A stretch of 64,000 bases of DNA, taken from assembly GCF_000935125.1 (NCBI RefSeq), contig NZ_JRKI01000034.1, positions 1 through 64,000 on the forward strand, read 5' to 3'. Below are positions 1-8,595 of this stretch, in pieces. The stretch is from Streptomyces natalensis ATCC 27448 (lineage in GTDB: Bacteria; Actinomycetota; Actinomycetes; Streptomycetales; Streptomycetaceae). Position 1 is the first letter of the stretch. The number at the start of each line of letters is the position of its first letter. The notes beneath the pieces were generated by a model, which was given only the letters and a program-made list of their open reading frames with translations, ran no database searches and had not been told where the DNA came from. A program made the position numbers and the translations under genes.

Positions 1-575
1 TGGGGGAGCCGGTCCTGGGGGACCGGCTCGCGCAGCACTCCCTTGGGGCGGCCGGTCGTTCCGGAGCTGTAGATGACGGTGGGCGGACGGTCCGCGACGG
101 GCCGGGCCAGCGGCTCGTGACCCGCCAGCCAGGAGTCCAGGAGGGGGTGGGCGCCGGTGTCCGCCGGTGCGTCGATACCGCAGGCGGCGGCGACACCGGC
201 GGGGACGGGGGCCTCGATGACCCGCACGCCGTCCGGCAGTACGGCGGTCACCGCGGGCAGCAGGTCGGTGTGGACGAAGACGGCCTTGCTGCCGCTGTCG
301 GCGAGCACATGGCCCAGGTCGTCGTGGCGGAAGTGCCAGTTGACGGGCACCGCAGAGGCGCCCAACTGGGCGGCCGCGGCGGTGATCTCCAGATGCGCGG
401 GCTCGTTGCGCATCACGACGGCGATCCGGTCGCCCGGCTCAACTCCCATACTGCGCAGCCCTGTTGCAATCCGGGCGGCGCGGTCGAGTAAGGCGGGGTA
501 ACCCCGCTCATGACCGGCGCAGCGGATTGCGGGCTGGGGAAGCGGGGACGCGGAAGGCTCGGCGGGGTCGTCCAT
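1..575 (-). CDS. AMP-binding acyl-CoA ligase, N-terminal part (runs off the left edge)
   Basis: Member of the adenylate-forming enzyme family, which activates a carboxylic acid with ATP and usually transfers it to CoA. About 191 residues are visible, read from the right towards position 1. The family's phosphate-binding motif appears as YSSGTTGRPKGV near the cut end, preceded by the usual N-terminal Rossmann-like subdomain (GDRIAVVMRNEPAHLE, then LGASAVPVNWH). The ATG is preceded by GGAG five bases upstream, which fixes the start. The adenylation core and C-terminal lid lie outside the window, so substrate class cannot be judged. The gene is divergent from the small TIGR03086-type gene. Confidence 0.85.
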   Translation of the reverse strand, partial: MDDPAEPSASPLPQPAIRCAGHERGYPALLDRAARIATGLRSMGVEPGDRIAVVMRNEPAHLEITAAAAQLGASAVPVNWHFRHDDLGHVLADSGSKAVFVHTDLLPAVTAVLPDGVRVIEAPVPAGVAAACGIDAPADTGAHPLLDSWLAGHEPLARPVADRPPTVIYSSGTTGRPKGVLREPVPQDRLP

Positions 576-944
576 GGTGCCTCCAATGGGGGTCGGCGGC
601 GCCCATTGAATAGCCGGTCGCGGCGGATTACCAGAGTGCCGACGCGATACCGGCGGCCCGCGGCGCCCCCCTCGACTCCCTGTTCCTCCCTGCCTCCTCC
701 GCCGCCGCAAAAACTTTCCGGCCACTGGTCCGACCGGGCATGCGGCCGGGTGCCGCTGGCCCGAACGGGTCGTCGCCGCCTTGGAGAAGGCGACTCCGTC
801 CGCTTGGCCTTGCCCCGCCTCCGTACCCCGCCCCGCACCCCTCGCCGTGCCCCGTCCCGGTGCGCCCCCACCGCGCGTCGTCCTGTGCGCCACCCCGTGC
901 GCCGTCGCCGTGGCTGTCAGTGCCCCCTCCTATGCTCGGGGAGC
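576..944. other. Divergent intergenic region, no gene seen
   Basis: 369 bases between the ligase (left) and the TIGR03086-type gene (right). Open frames here are proline- and arginine-rich artefacts of high GC. The only notable composition is a short A/T-rich patch (around 708-720) that could belong to a promoter. No convincing hairpin or operator was found. Confidence 0.4.
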
Positions 945-1520
945 ATGAACCATGACGAGATCCTGCGCACCCACGGCGAGGCCCTCCAGCTCTTCGGGTC
1001 GCGGGTGCATGTCATCCGTGACGACCAGTGGGACGCCCCCACTCCGTGCACGGAATGGTCGGTGCGCGATCTGGTGAACCACGTCACCGCCGAACAGCTG
1101 TGGGTCCCGCGCCTGGTGCGCGACGGCGCCACCCTCGCGGAGGTGGGCACGGTTTTCGACGGCGATCAGCTGGGCACCGATCCGGCCGCGGTCTGGGACC
1201 GCGCGGCGGTGGCGGCGGTGGCGGCGTTCAGCGCGGCGGGCGCGCTCAATCGCACCGTCCATCTGTCCTACGGCTCCAGCCCGGCCGATGCGTACTGCGC
1301 GCAGATGATGGCCGACGCCGTGGTGCACGCCTGGGATCTGTCCCGGGCGATCGGCGCCGAGGAGGCGCTGCCCGGCCATCTGGCGACGGCGGCCCTGCGC
1401 GAGGTCGAGCCGTATGCCCCGGGCCTGGGCGCCTCCGGGCTCTTCGCCCCCGCGATCGAGCCCCCGGCCGACGCCGACGACCTCATCCGGCTGCTGTGCC
1501 TGCTGGGCCGCCGGCCCTGA
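945..1520 (+). CDS. TIGR03086-type DinB-fold metal-binding protein
   Basis: 191-residue protein of the maleylpyruvate-isomerase N-terminal / DinB-like superfamily, four-helix-bundle proteins that bind a divalent metal through histidines and in actinobacteria are often mycothiol-linked. Visible family marks are the early TPCTEWSVRDLVNHV segment (residues about 34-48) and the later MADAVVHAWDLSRAIG helix, each supplying a candidate metal-binding histidine. The length fits the family. A longer open frame exists upstream but has no coding character; the chosen ATG is where conserved sequence begins. The biochemical role of this subgroup is not established. Confidence 0.8.
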   Translation: MNHDEILRTHGEALQLFGSRVHVIRDDQWDAPTPCTEWSVRDLVNHVTAEQLWVPRLVRDGATLAEVGTVFDGDQLGTDPAAVWDRAAVAAVAAFSAAGALNRTVHLSYGSSPADAYCAQMMADAVVHAWDLSRAIGAEEALPGHLATAALREVEPYAPGLGASGLFAPAIEPPADADDLIRLLCLLGRRP

Positions 1521-1580
1521 CGCCCTTCCGAGGCCCGGCGGTGTGACGGGGAAGCCCGGCGGTGTGACGGGGGCGACGGG

Positions 1581-1604
1581 GAGCGGCGGCCTCGGCCGCC
1601 GCTC
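1581..1604 (+). terminator. Hairpin terminator
   Basis: Perfect 10-bp stem (GAGCGGCGGC with its complement) and a CTCG tetraloop, about 60 bases past the TIGR03086-type gene and just before the end of the small minus-strand gene. There is no long T-run, as is usual for Streptomyces hairpin terminators, and it could serve both strands. Confidence 0.6.
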
Positions 1605-1618
1605 TCGTCCCTTCGCTC

Positions 1619-1804
1619 TCAGTCGATCCCGCGGAAGATATGCGGCTCGGCGGGGTCGTCGTCGCAGCCGGCGAGGCGCACGGGGACGCAGCGGCCCCAG
1701 ACCTCGAGGTTGCGGACTTCCTTGATACGACCTGGCCGGTCACCCTGCTTCAACCGGGGCTGCTTGTACTGAGCCTTGTGCAGTGCCACCACGCACTCCT
1801 TCAT
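1619..1804 (-). CDS. Small hypothetical protein (61 aa)
   Basis: Not recognised. The peptide starts MKECVVALHKAQYKQPRLKQ, is basic in its first half and acidic near the end (GCDDDPAEPHIF). It has two cysteines and uses normal amino acids rather than the Arg/Pro/Ala mix of shadow frames, which is the main reason to list it. The first ATG of the frame lies 12 codons further upstream (position 1840); neither start has a good Shine-Dalgarno sequence. No operon partner. Confidence 0.4.
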   Translation of the reverse strand: MKECVVALHKAQYKQPRLKQGDRPGRIKEVRNLEVWGRCVPVRLAGCDDDPAEPHIFRGID

Positions 1805-2147
1805 TGAGGTAACGGTCCGACGCGGTGGCGCCTCATTCACAAACCGGGAGGTCGGCCAGGGTTTGTGGCGGTCCCGCGACGGGCCAATGGTGTTGGCGTC
1901 TCCCAGAAGGGCTGTCCGTCGATCACCAGGGTATCGACGTCTTTCCCGGCGCGCTCGCTCTTTTCCGGCGATTACGTCACATCGGGGGACGGCGGAAACC
2001 GCACCCCACCAGGTGCGGAGCGCCCCGCATCGCCCGGTTGCCCTTTTGTTGCATTTTGTACTTTTTACCTGGTCCTGGTGGTGAGCGAGCTCCCACGGCA
2101 GCGCGCCGTGCGCCCCCGCGTACGAGCGCAGTGCTACCCATGGGCAC
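1805..2147. other. Intergenic region upstream of the LMF-like gene
   Basis: About 340 bases between a small minus-strand gene and the plus-strand membrane protein. The stretch around 2040-2080 is the most A/T-rich local sequence, with short T-runs, and probably holds the downstream promoter. No hairpin, repeat or further gene was recognised. Confidence 0.35.
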
Positions 2148-3605
2148 GTGGAGTGGTTCGCGGATCCCGGTTACTGGCTCGGGCGGCTTGTGTTCCAGCG
2201 GCTGCTGGCGGTGATGTACCTCGTCGCGTTTCTCGCGGCGGCCCGGCAGTTCCGGGCGCTGATCGGGGCGCGGGGGATGCTGCCGGTGCCCGACTTCGTG
2301 GCACGGGTGCCGTTCCGGGCATCGCCGTCGGTCTTCCAGCTGCACTACTCGGACCGGTTCTTCGCACTGTGGTCGTGGGGCGGCGCCCTGCTGGCGGCGG
2401 CGGTCGCTTTGGGGGCGGCGGACGCCGTGCCGCTGTGGGCGTCGATGCTGATGTGGCTGGTGCTGTGGGCGCTGTATCTGTCCATCGTCAATGTGGGGCA
2501 GACGTGGTACAGCTTCGGCTGGGAGTCGCTGCTGCTGGAGACGGGCATGCTGGCCGTCTTCCTCGGCAACGCCGAGACCGCGCCCCCGGTTCCGGTGCTG
2601 TTCCTGCTGCGCTGGGTGCTGTTCCGGGTGGAGTTCGGCGCCGGGCTGATCAAGATGCGCGGCGACAGCTGCTGGCGCGATCTGACCTGTCTCTACTATC
2701 ACCACGAGACCCAGCCGATGCCCGGACCGCTCAGCTGGTTCTTCCACCATCTGCCCAGGCCCCTGCACCGGGTCGAGGTCGCCGCCAATCATGTGGCCCA
2801 ACTCGTCCTCCCCGTCCTGCTGTTCACGCCCCAGCCGATCGCCGGCTGGGCCGCCTTCGCCATGGTCGTCACCCAGCTGTGGCTGGTCCTGTCCGGCAAT
2901 TTCGCCTGGCTCAACTGGCTCACCGTCACGCTGGCCATGTCGGCCATCTCCCCCTCGTGGTCGCGGCCGTCCGCACCTCCCCCGCCGTCTCCGCTGTGGT
3001 TCGAGATCGTCGTCCTCGTGGCCACGGCGCTCGTCGTCCTCCTCAGCTACCGCCCGGCCCGCAACCTGGTGAGCCGGGAGCAGCGCATGAACACCTCCTA
3101 CGAGTCGCTGCATCTGGTCAATTCCTACGGGGCCTTCGGCAGCATCACCCGGGTCCGCCGGGAGATCGTGGTCGAGGGCACGGCGGACGAGGTGACCGGC
3201 CCCGGCACGACCTGGCATGCGTACGAGTTCCAGGGCAAACCGGGCGATGTCCGCCGCCTGCCACGCCAGTTCGCCCCGTATCACCTGCGGCTGGACTGGC
3301 TGATGTGGTTCGCCGCGCTCTCCCCGGCCTACGCCCGGGCCTGGTTCGTCGCCTTCGTGGAACGCCTCCTGGAAAACGACCGCGACACGCTGCGTCTGCT
3401 GCGCACCAACCCCTTCCCCGACACCCCGCCGGCGCAAGTACGGGCCCGGGTCTTCCAGTACCGCTTCACCACATGGCGGGAGCTGCGCGAGACCGGGGCG
3501 TGGTGGCACCGCCGGGAAATCCGCGATTTTCTGCCGCCGATGGCGCTGTCGCCGCTGGACCGGCCGCGGTCGGGGCCGCCGGGGCCGTCGCGGCCGTCGC
3601 GCTGA
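2148..3605 (+). CDS. Lipase maturation factor (LMF)-like membrane protein
   Basis: 485-residue multi-pass membrane protein resembling the lipase maturation factor family, whose animal members help lipases fold in the ER. Bacterial members have no firmly assigned role. Family-like blocks are WYSFGWESLLLETG (about residues 121-134), the RVEFGAGLIKMRGDSCW block (about 162-178), then CLYYHHETQPMPGPLSW, followed by more hydrophobic segments and a soluble C-terminal part (PYHLRLDWLMWF). The start is a GTG; upstream sequence in this frame has no coding character. The last ~20 residues are low-complexity Pro/Arg/Ser. It converges on the TPR gene. Confidence 0.85.
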   Translation: MEWFADPGYWLGRLVFQRLLAVMYLVAFLAAARQFRALIGARGMLPVPDFVARVPFRASPSVFQLHYSDRFFALWSWGGALLAAAVALGAADAVPLWASMLMWLVLWALYLSIVNVGQTWYSFGWESLLLETGMLAVFLGNAETAPPVPVLFLLRWVLFRVEFGAGLIKMRGDSCWRDLTCLYYHHETQPMPGPLSWFFHHLPRPLHRVEVAANHVAQLVLPVLLFTPQPIAGWAAFAMVVTQLWLVLSGNFAWLNWLTVTLAMSAISPSWSRPSAPPPPSPLWFEIVVLVATALVVLLSYRPARNLVSREQRMNTSYESLHLVNSYGAFGSITRVRREIVVEGTADEVTGPGTTWHAYEFQGKPGDVRRLPRQFAPYHLRLDWLMWFAALSPAYARAWFVAFVERLLENDRDTLRLLRTNPFPDTPPAQVRARVFQYRFTTWRELRETGAWWHRREIRDFLPPMALSPLDRPRSGPPGPSRPSR

Positions 3606-3681
3606 CACCGGGCGAGCCGCACGGGGCCGGTCGGCGGGACGGTCAGGGCGGCCGGTGGGGCCGAGTGTGGCGGGCTGCCGG

Positions 3682-4788
3682 CTACGCCCCGGCGGGGACC
3701 ATGCCCCCGGCCGCCTCGGTGCGCTCCGGTATCCCGGCCTCCTCCGACCGCCCCGGTATCGCGCCACCACCGGCCGCTTCCAGCAGCTCGGCGCGGAAGG
3801 CGAGGACCATCTCCCGGGCGTGCCGCAGGCCGATGCGGGCGAAGTCCCGTTCCAGTTCGGCGAGTTCGGCGAGGGTGACCTCCGGGTCGCGGCCCAGGCG
3901 GGCGCGGGACTTGGTCAGGCCGAGGCGGGAGAGGGCGACGCCGCGGGGTTCGTGCATACCGCTGAATTCGGCGAGGGCCAGGGCGTAGGTGTCGCGGGCC
4001 GACGCGTAACGGCCCGCGCGGTACTGGACGTTGCCCCGCATTTTGTGGTTGTAGGCGAGGGCGCTCGCCAGGTCCATGGTGCGGCAGATGGTCTCCGCCT
4101 CGGAGAGCAGGGCCAGCGCGCGGTCCGGTTCGCCCTGGACGGAGAGCACGTCGGCGACCCCGCGCAGCGACCAGGCGCGGCCCCGGGCGTCGTCGGCGTC
4201 GGTGGCGATACGGACGGACTCCTCGAACAGCTCCAGGGCCTTGGCGTAGTCGCCGGTGTTGCGGTGCATCTGGGCGATCCCGGACATCGCCCAGACCATA
4301 TGGCGCGCCTCGCCGTGCGCCCGGCCCTCTTCGAGGAGGCGCTCGTGGAGCTCGGCGACCGCGGCGTAGTCGCCCTGTATGCGGCCCGTCTCGGCCAGGC
4401 CGGCGAGCGAGTAGCCGTGGGCGAGGCGGTCACCGCTGCCGTCGGCCAGCTCCACGGCGTGGGTCAGCAGTCGACGGGCGAGCGGAAGCGTGCCGCACTG
4501 GCGGGCAAGGGTGCCGCCGCTCCACAGGGCCCACGCCATGGCGGCCGCATCGCCCGCCTCCCGCGCGCTGCGGTAACTGTCACGCCAGGCCCGGCCGGCA
4601 TCCGCCACCCGGCCCAGCCGCCGGTTGGCCTCGGCGAACGCGAGGGCCGCGCGGGCCCGCTCCAGCGCCGTGCCCGCGGTGTCGTGCGCGCGTCTCGCCG
4701 TGGCCAGCACCTCCTCGTAAGAGGAGTTCACACCCAGCGCCGCGCCCAGTTCGCCCTGGTATTCCGGGGCGAATGCCTTGCCGTACAT
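3682..4788 (-). CDS. Tetratricopeptide-repeat protein
   Basis: 368-residue soluble protein made almost wholly of helical TPR-like hairpins, for example GDYAALAELHERLLEEGRAH-type units, a clear GDYAKALELFEESVRIA repeat and GEPDRALALLSEAE. No signal peptide, DNA-binding or NTPase domain is visible, so it is probably a cytoplasmic scaffold or sensor. The ATG is preceded by CAGGGAACT. The C-terminal ~25 residues are Gly/Ala/Glu-rich. It is divergently transcribed from the lactonase gene and shares a 290-base intergenic region with it. Confidence 0.75.
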   Translation of the reverse strand: MYGKAFAPEYQGELGAALGVNSSYEEVLATARRAHDTAGTALERARAALAFAEANRRLGRVADAGRAWRDSYRSAREAGDAAAMAWALWSGGTLARQCGTLPLARRLLTHAVELADGSGDRLAHGYSLAGLAETGRIQGDYAAVAELHERLLEEGRAHGEARHMVWAMSGIAQMHRNTGDYAKALELFEESVRIATDADDARGRAWSLRGVADVLSVQGEPDRALALLSEAETICRTMDLASALAYNHKMRGNVQYRAGRYASARDTYALALAEFSGMHEPRGVALSRLGLTKSRARLGRDPEVTLAELAELERDFARIGLRHAREMVLAFRAELLEAAGGGAIPGRSEEAGIPERTEAAGGMVPAGA

Positions 4789-4972
4789 AGTTCCCTGGCC
4801 CTTCCTTCATCCGCTCGTCTCCCTGCCTTGATCACGAACGTACGTTCTGTGCGGGGTGCCGCGAATCAACCCGTGTATGGGTTTGTGCCGTACACCCGGA
4901 GTGCTACGCCGGGGGGTCCGGTCATCATCTGGATGTAGGGGAACGTCAGGGTCGGGCCGACGTACGGAGCCG

Positions 4973-4991
4973 CGTTGTGCACTGCGCAACG
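4973..4991. promoter_or_regulatory. Near-perfect inverted repeat in a divergent promoter region
   Basis: CGTTGTGC and GCGCAACG flank three bases; one base breaks perfect symmetry. It lies between the divergent TPR and lactonase genes, about 90 bases before the lactonase start, where an operator would sit. No regulator gene is adjacent. Confidence 0.35.
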
Positions 4992-5078
4992 GGAGTTGCA
5001 GGGCTTGCCAGGGCGTACGGGACGGGTCACGCTGGCTGCCGGATCCGCCATCCACGATCACCGGGACCGAGGTGCGGC

Positions 5079-6296
5079 ATGAGCACAGGACGGGACGGAG
5101 CGAGCGGGGCCGGGGTGGGGCGCCGGCGGTTCCTGGGCCTCACCGCGGTCGGGGCTGCGGGCGTCGCGGTCGGGGATGCGTCGCCCGCGCGCGGCCGGCA
5201 GGAGCGTCGGGACCGGCAGGAGCGACAGGGCCCTGCGGGACGCCGCCCGCGCGCCGAGCGGCCCCTCTTCCTCGGGACGTACACCTCGAAAGCGGGCGGC
5301 GGCACCGGCATCGGTCTGGCGACGTACGACCCCGCGCAGGGCCGCATCACCGCGACGGGTGTGGTGACGGGCGTCGCCGACCCCTCCTATCTCGCGCTCG
5401 CACCCTCCGGGCGGGCGCTCTATGCGGTCGACGAGCAGGAAGAGGGCGGTCTGACGGCGCTGGGACTGTCCCCCGGTGGGGCGCCGCCCGAGGTGCTGGG
5501 CACGCAGCCGGCCGGCGGCGCGGGCCCCTGCCATCTGTCGGTGCATCCCAGCGGGCGCTGGCTGCTGAGCGCGCACTACCTCTCCGGCAGCGTGGCGGTG
5601 CATCCGGTCGATCCGCGCAGCGGCGCCCTGGGGGCGCGTACGGACCTGGTCGTGCACACGGATCCCCCGCCCGGCCCCGGCCAGGACGGACCGCATGCGC
5701 ACCAGATCATCACCACTCCGGACGGCCGCCATGTGCTGGCCGTCGACCTCGGGAACGACACCGTGTACACCTACCGCCTGGACGAGCGGGCCGGGCGGCT
5801 GCGCCAGGTGTCGTATGCGACGCTGCGGCCGGGCGCCGGGCCGCGGCATCTGACGTTCCACCCCTCCGGCGCCTTCGCCTATCTGGCGAACGAGGTCGAC
5901 AACACCGTCGTGGTCTGTGGCTACGAGCGGTGGAGCGGCCGGCTGACGCCCGGTGCGCCGCAGTCCACCGGGACGGGAGCGGGCACCAACTACCCGGCGC
6001 AGATTCTGGTCACCCGTAACGGCCGCTTCGCCTATCTGGCCAATCGGGGGCACAACAGCCTGACACGGTATGCGGTGGAGGCCGCCGGGGCGCGGCTCCG
6101 GCTGCTGGACGCGGTGCCGGTGGGCGGGGACTTTCCGCGGCAGATCGCCTTTTCGCCGGACGAGCGGCTGCTGTTCGCGGCGAACCAGAAGTCGGGGTCG
6201 GTGACGGTCTTCTCGGTGGACCCGGATACGGGGACGCTCGCCGGGACGGGCGTGCCGTTCGCCGCACCGATGCCGGTGTGCGTTCTGCCCCTGTGA
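5079..6296 (+). CDS. Tat-exported lactonase / beta-propeller protein (6-phosphogluconolactonase family)
   Basis: 405-residue seven-bladed propeller of the cyclic-carboxylate lactonase (YbhE/Pgl-like) family. Residues 11-35 form a twin-arginine signal (GRRRFLGLTAVGAAGVAVG), so the mature protein is exported, unlike cytosolic YbhE. Propeller marks include LFLGTYTSKAGGGTGI, the DGPHAHQI block (about residue 202) and repeated HPSG/YLAN units such as HLTFHPSGAFAYLANE. A GAGGTG Shine-Dalgarno lies seven bases before the ATG. Export suggests an extracellular lactone substrate rather than 6-phosphogluconolactone (inference). Confidence 0.85.
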   Translation: MSTGRDGASGAGVGRRRFLGLTAVGAAGVAVGDASPARGRQERRDRQERQGPAGRRPRAERPLFLGTYTSKAGGGTGIGLATYDPAQGRITATGVVTGVADPSYLALAPSGRALYAVDEQEEGGLTALGLSPGGAPPEVLGTQPAGGAGPCHLSVHPSGRWLLSAHYLSGSVAVHPVDPRSGALGARTDLVVHTDPPPGPGQDGPHAHQIITTPDGRHVLAVDLGNDTVYTYRLDERAGRLRQVSYATLRPGAGPRHLTFHPSGAFAYLANEVDNTVVVCGYERWSGRLTPGAPQSTGTGAGTNYPAQILVTRNGRFAYLANRGHNSLTRYAVEAAGARLRLLDAVPVGGDFPRQIAFSPDERLLFAANQKSGSVTVFSVDPDTGTLAGTGVPFAAPMPVCVLPL

Positions 6297-6474
6297 CGTG
6301 CCCCGCGGACCCGGTGACGTGCTCGCGGATTCGCCGGGGTGGGCGCGAGTGGCGTGCCGCGCCGCAAGCTGGAGCGGACCGGGCCGGCCCTGCCGGCGCG
6401 CTGCGGATGTGGCTGTTCCGATGGCTCCAGCGGCATACGAAATTCGGCGCCGCCGCGTACAACGGGAAATGCGG

Positions 6475-6506
6475 GCAGGCCGTCCGCGGCGCCACGGACG
6501 GCCTGC
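6475..6506. terminator. Bidirectional hairpin terminator
   Basis: Perfect 12-bp stem (GCAGGCCGTCCG with its complement) and an 8-base loop, between the convergent lactonase and Rpf-like genes. Confidence 0.65.
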
Positions 6507-6583
6507 TATCCCCTCAGCCGCATCACCCTCGACTGAATTCTCCGGTGGCACTCAAAGGTGCCGGAATGTGGTCGGCTGCTGCC

Positions 6584-7312
6584 TCAGCGCCGTACGGAGA
6601 GCCGCATTCCCGGGAAAATGAGATCCGGGTCCACGCCGATCACCGAGCGGTTCAGCCGATAGAATTCCCGCCATTCCCAGCCGTGGGCGGCGGCAATTCC
6701 GCTCAGCGTGTCACCCAGGTTGACGACGACGGAGGCGCCGGTACTCCGGTGGCGTGTCGCTTTCCATCGCTTTCCCAGGGAGGGGGCGGTGTGCGGGGTC
6801 GTGGTGTGCGGGGTCGTGGTGCGCGGGGCGGAGGGCCGGGGTGCCGTGCTGCGCGGGGCGGCCGATCCGTGCAGGCCCAGCGCGGCCGAGCAGGCGGGCC
6901 AGGCGTTCCAGCCCTGTCGTGCCAGCACCCGTTCGGCGACGTTGATCTGCTGGAGTCGGCTGGCCAGCGCCGCCCGCGCGGCGTAGCTGCCGCCGCCGAA
7001 GGAGTGCCAGGTGCGGTGGGCGAACTGGAGACCGCCGGAGAAGCCGTTGCCGGTGTCGGCGTGCCAGTTGCCGCCGCTCTCGCATCCGGCCAGCCGGTCC
7101 CAGGTCCCGGCGCCGGCCGCCGTGGCCGGGCCGTCGGCCGTCACGTTCAGCGCGCCGGCCGCCAGCAGGACCGCGGCTGCCGTGACGCCCCGGACCCCCC
7201 GGCCGCGGAATTCTCCCCGGCTCTCCGACTCCGGTGTCTGCTCGGCCCCCCGGTCCGACATCTGCCCCGACACCTGCTCCGAAACCTGTTCCGGCATCTG
7301 CGGATGTGCCAT
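6584..7312 (-). CDS. Resuscitation-promoting-factor-like transglycosylase with LysM domain
   Basis: 242-residue exported cell-wall enzyme. After a long N-terminal leader and a hydrophobic segment (about 40-65) comes an Rpf-type lytic domain, TWDRLAGCESGGNWHADTGN (catalytic Glu in CESGGNW) through FAHRTWHSFGG to the LARQGWNAWPAC end of the fold. A Thr/Pro/His-rich linker follows, then a C-terminal LysM peptidoglycan-binding domain (GDTLSGIAAAHGW to PDLIFPGMRL). Such enzymes cleave peptidoglycan during outgrowth or spore germination. The Shine-Dalgarno is GGGAGGG. The leader of more than 400 bases is unusually long for the family's small genes. Confidence 0.88.
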   Translation of the reverse strand: MAHPQMPEQVSEQVSGQMSDRGAEQTPESESRGEFRGRGVRGVTAAAVLLAAGALNVTADGPATAAGAGTWDRLAGCESGGNWHADTGNGFSGGLQFAHRTWHSFGGGSYAARAALASRLQQINVAERVLARQGWNAWPACSAALGLHGSAAPRSTAPRPSAPRTTTPHTTTPHTAPSLGKRWKATRHRSTGASVVVNLGDTLSGIAAAHGWEWREFYRLNRSVIGVDPDLIFPGMRLSVRR

Positions 7313-7741
7313 TTCTTTTCCCTCCCGTCGCTCGCCGCGCAGTTACCTGGCGGCCAATCAGGAAACGTGGCACCCTTGCGTATATCGCCCAAAGAGTCCT
7401 TCGGGATCGCCGAATTCCCTCTTCTCTGGCGAATTCACCGGGTGCCGCGAATTCGACGGGTCAGACACAACCACGCCCACAGATCGCATCGACAGAGCGC
7501 GCGGTAGCGCCTGGGCCGACCGGCTTGCCCCCTTGCCGCCACATCGGGGACAGCTGCCGTCGCATGGTGCACACCGCAGCCGGGTAGGGGCGCACCCTTC
7601 ATGCCGGAGGCACGAACTCCCTGCAGAGATCGCCCATCCGTTCCCCTCGGCCGTGCCCGCCGGGCGCACTCGGGGGGCTCGGTGCATACGCGCGGCGCAG
7701 GTCCGCACGCACCGCGCACGGCCCCTTGGGCCGTGCCACGG
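7313..7741 (-). promoter_or_regulatory. Long upstream region of the Rpf-like gene
   Basis: About 430 bases with no supported gene. It contains three GAATTC-centred copies at 7412, 7431 and 7449 (18-19 bp apart) and, at its far end, the hairpin terminator of the PaaX-type gene. Some actinobacterial rpf genes carry a c-di-AMP riboswitch in their leader; I looked for its conserved elements and could not identify them. Confidence 0.35.
7716..7736 (-). terminator. Hairpin terminator of the PaaX-type gene
   Basis: Perfect 8-bp stem GCACGGCC/GGCCGTGC with a 5-base loop, a few bases past the regulator's stop codon. Confidence 0.6.
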
Positions 7742-8491
7742 TCAGTCGGTGCGGTGGGGCGTGACGTACTGCCGGAGCAGATCGCGTAGTTCGGCCTCGA
7801 ACGCGTCGTAACGGCACCGGAGTTCGGCGCCCGGCCAGTCGCCAGGCAAGAGCGGGTCCGGGAGCAGCGGATCGGTGAGGAGGTGGCGCAAGACAGCAGC
7901 CGAGACCGTGAAGCGTTGCGCGGGGGTGGCGGCTCCGTCAAGGGCGCCCAGCAGGGCGCGCGCCCGCGCCGACCATCCGGGCAGATCCCACAGGGCGCGC
8001 GCCAGCGCCGCCGGGTCGCCGTCCGGGGTGCCGGTCAGCCAGGTGCACTGTTCGGTGACGACGGCGGGGCGGGGCCGTTCGAGGTTGCCGGGCCGCAGCC
8101 AGTTGCCCTCGCGCAGCTCGGCCAGCCGCAGGGCCGCCATGGCCTGCCGCAGCGCGGTCCGCTCGGCGGCCGGCCGCCGCTCCACGCTGACCACGGCGAT
8201 CTCCCAGTCGCCGGACCAGGGGCGGGTCCGGGGCGTACGGCTCTCGTCCTGCCGGGCCTGGCGCGCCAGCAGCCGGGCGGTGAGCTCGTACGAGCCGTCG
8301 CTCTGGCGGAGGTCGCCGGCGGCCACCATCCGGGAGAGCGCGACGCGGACGGTGCCCTCGGCGATGCCGAACAGCTCGCCGACCCGCACCAGGGCGCGCG
8401 CGGGCATCCGGGGCGGATGGTGCCCGAGGAGGGTGCTCAGCACGATGGAACGTGCGGTGAGCGGCCGCAGGGCGAGGGAGTCGTCGTTCAT
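7742..8491 (-). CDS. PaaX-family transcriptional regulator
   Basis: 249-residue regulator. The N-terminal winged helix is clear (ARSIVLSTLLGHH at 14-26, then GIAEGTVRVALSRMVAAGDL at about 42-61, with the helix-turn-helix in the second block). It is followed by the PaaX central domain (WEIAVVSVE) and C-terminal helical domain (WDLPGW; LLTDPLLPDPLLPGDWPG). PaaX proteins repress aromatic or acyl-CoA catabolism and respond to an acyl-CoA ligand. It is divergent from an acyl-CoA dehydrogenase/crotonase operon with only 104 bases between, the classic arrangement for a local regulator. The ATG lacks a Shine-Dalgarno, so it may be translated leaderless. Confidence 0.9.
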   Translation of the reverse strand: MNDDSLALRPLTARSIVLSTLLGHHPPRMPARALVRVGELFGIAEGTVRVALSRMVAAGDLRQSDGSYELTARLLARQARQDESRTPRTRPWSGDWEIAVVSVERRPAAERTALRQAMAALRLAELREGNWLRPGNLERPRPAVVTEQCTWLTGTPDGDPAALARALWDLPGWSARARALLGALDGAATPAQRFTVSAAVLRHLLTDPLLPDPLLPGDWPGAELRCRYDAFEAELRDLLRQYVTPHRTD

Positions 8492-8536
8492 ATGTGCCCG
8501 GAATTCTACTGGCGCCGCGCCCGGACCCGGGGGCGC

Positions 8537-8576
8537 GTCTTACAGATTTACAGCAGGTGTTTCGAATCTGTAAGAC
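8537..8576. promoter_or_regulatory. Likely PaaX-type operator (12-bp perfect inverted repeat)
   Basis: GTCTTACAGATT and AATCTGTAAGAC are exact reverse complements separated by 16 bases, sitting in the 104-base gap between the regulator and the acyl-CoA dehydrogenase. The A/T content is far above the surroundings. Its position, 20 bases before the dehydrogenase ATG, suits repression of both divergent promoters. Confidence 0.75.
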
Positions 8577-8595
8577 CGCCGGTACCGTCGACGCC

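Noticed and set aside
510..944. Longer N-terminus for the TIGR03086-type gene (start near 510)
   Set aside because: The added residues are Arg/Pro-rich with no family similarity; conserved sequence begins at 945.
1977..3770. Long minus-strand frames opposite the LMF-like gene, and similar long shadow frames opposite most other genes
   Set aside because: These arise from high third-position GC. They are Arg/Gly/His/Pro-rich, lack motifs and lie antisense to genes with clear family signatures.
7313..7741. c-di-AMP (ydaO-type) riboswitch upstream of the Rpf-like gene
   Set aside because: Known for some rpf genes, but the conserved core segments could not be identified on either strand. Only phased GAATTC cores are visible. 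A covariance-model scan would settle it.
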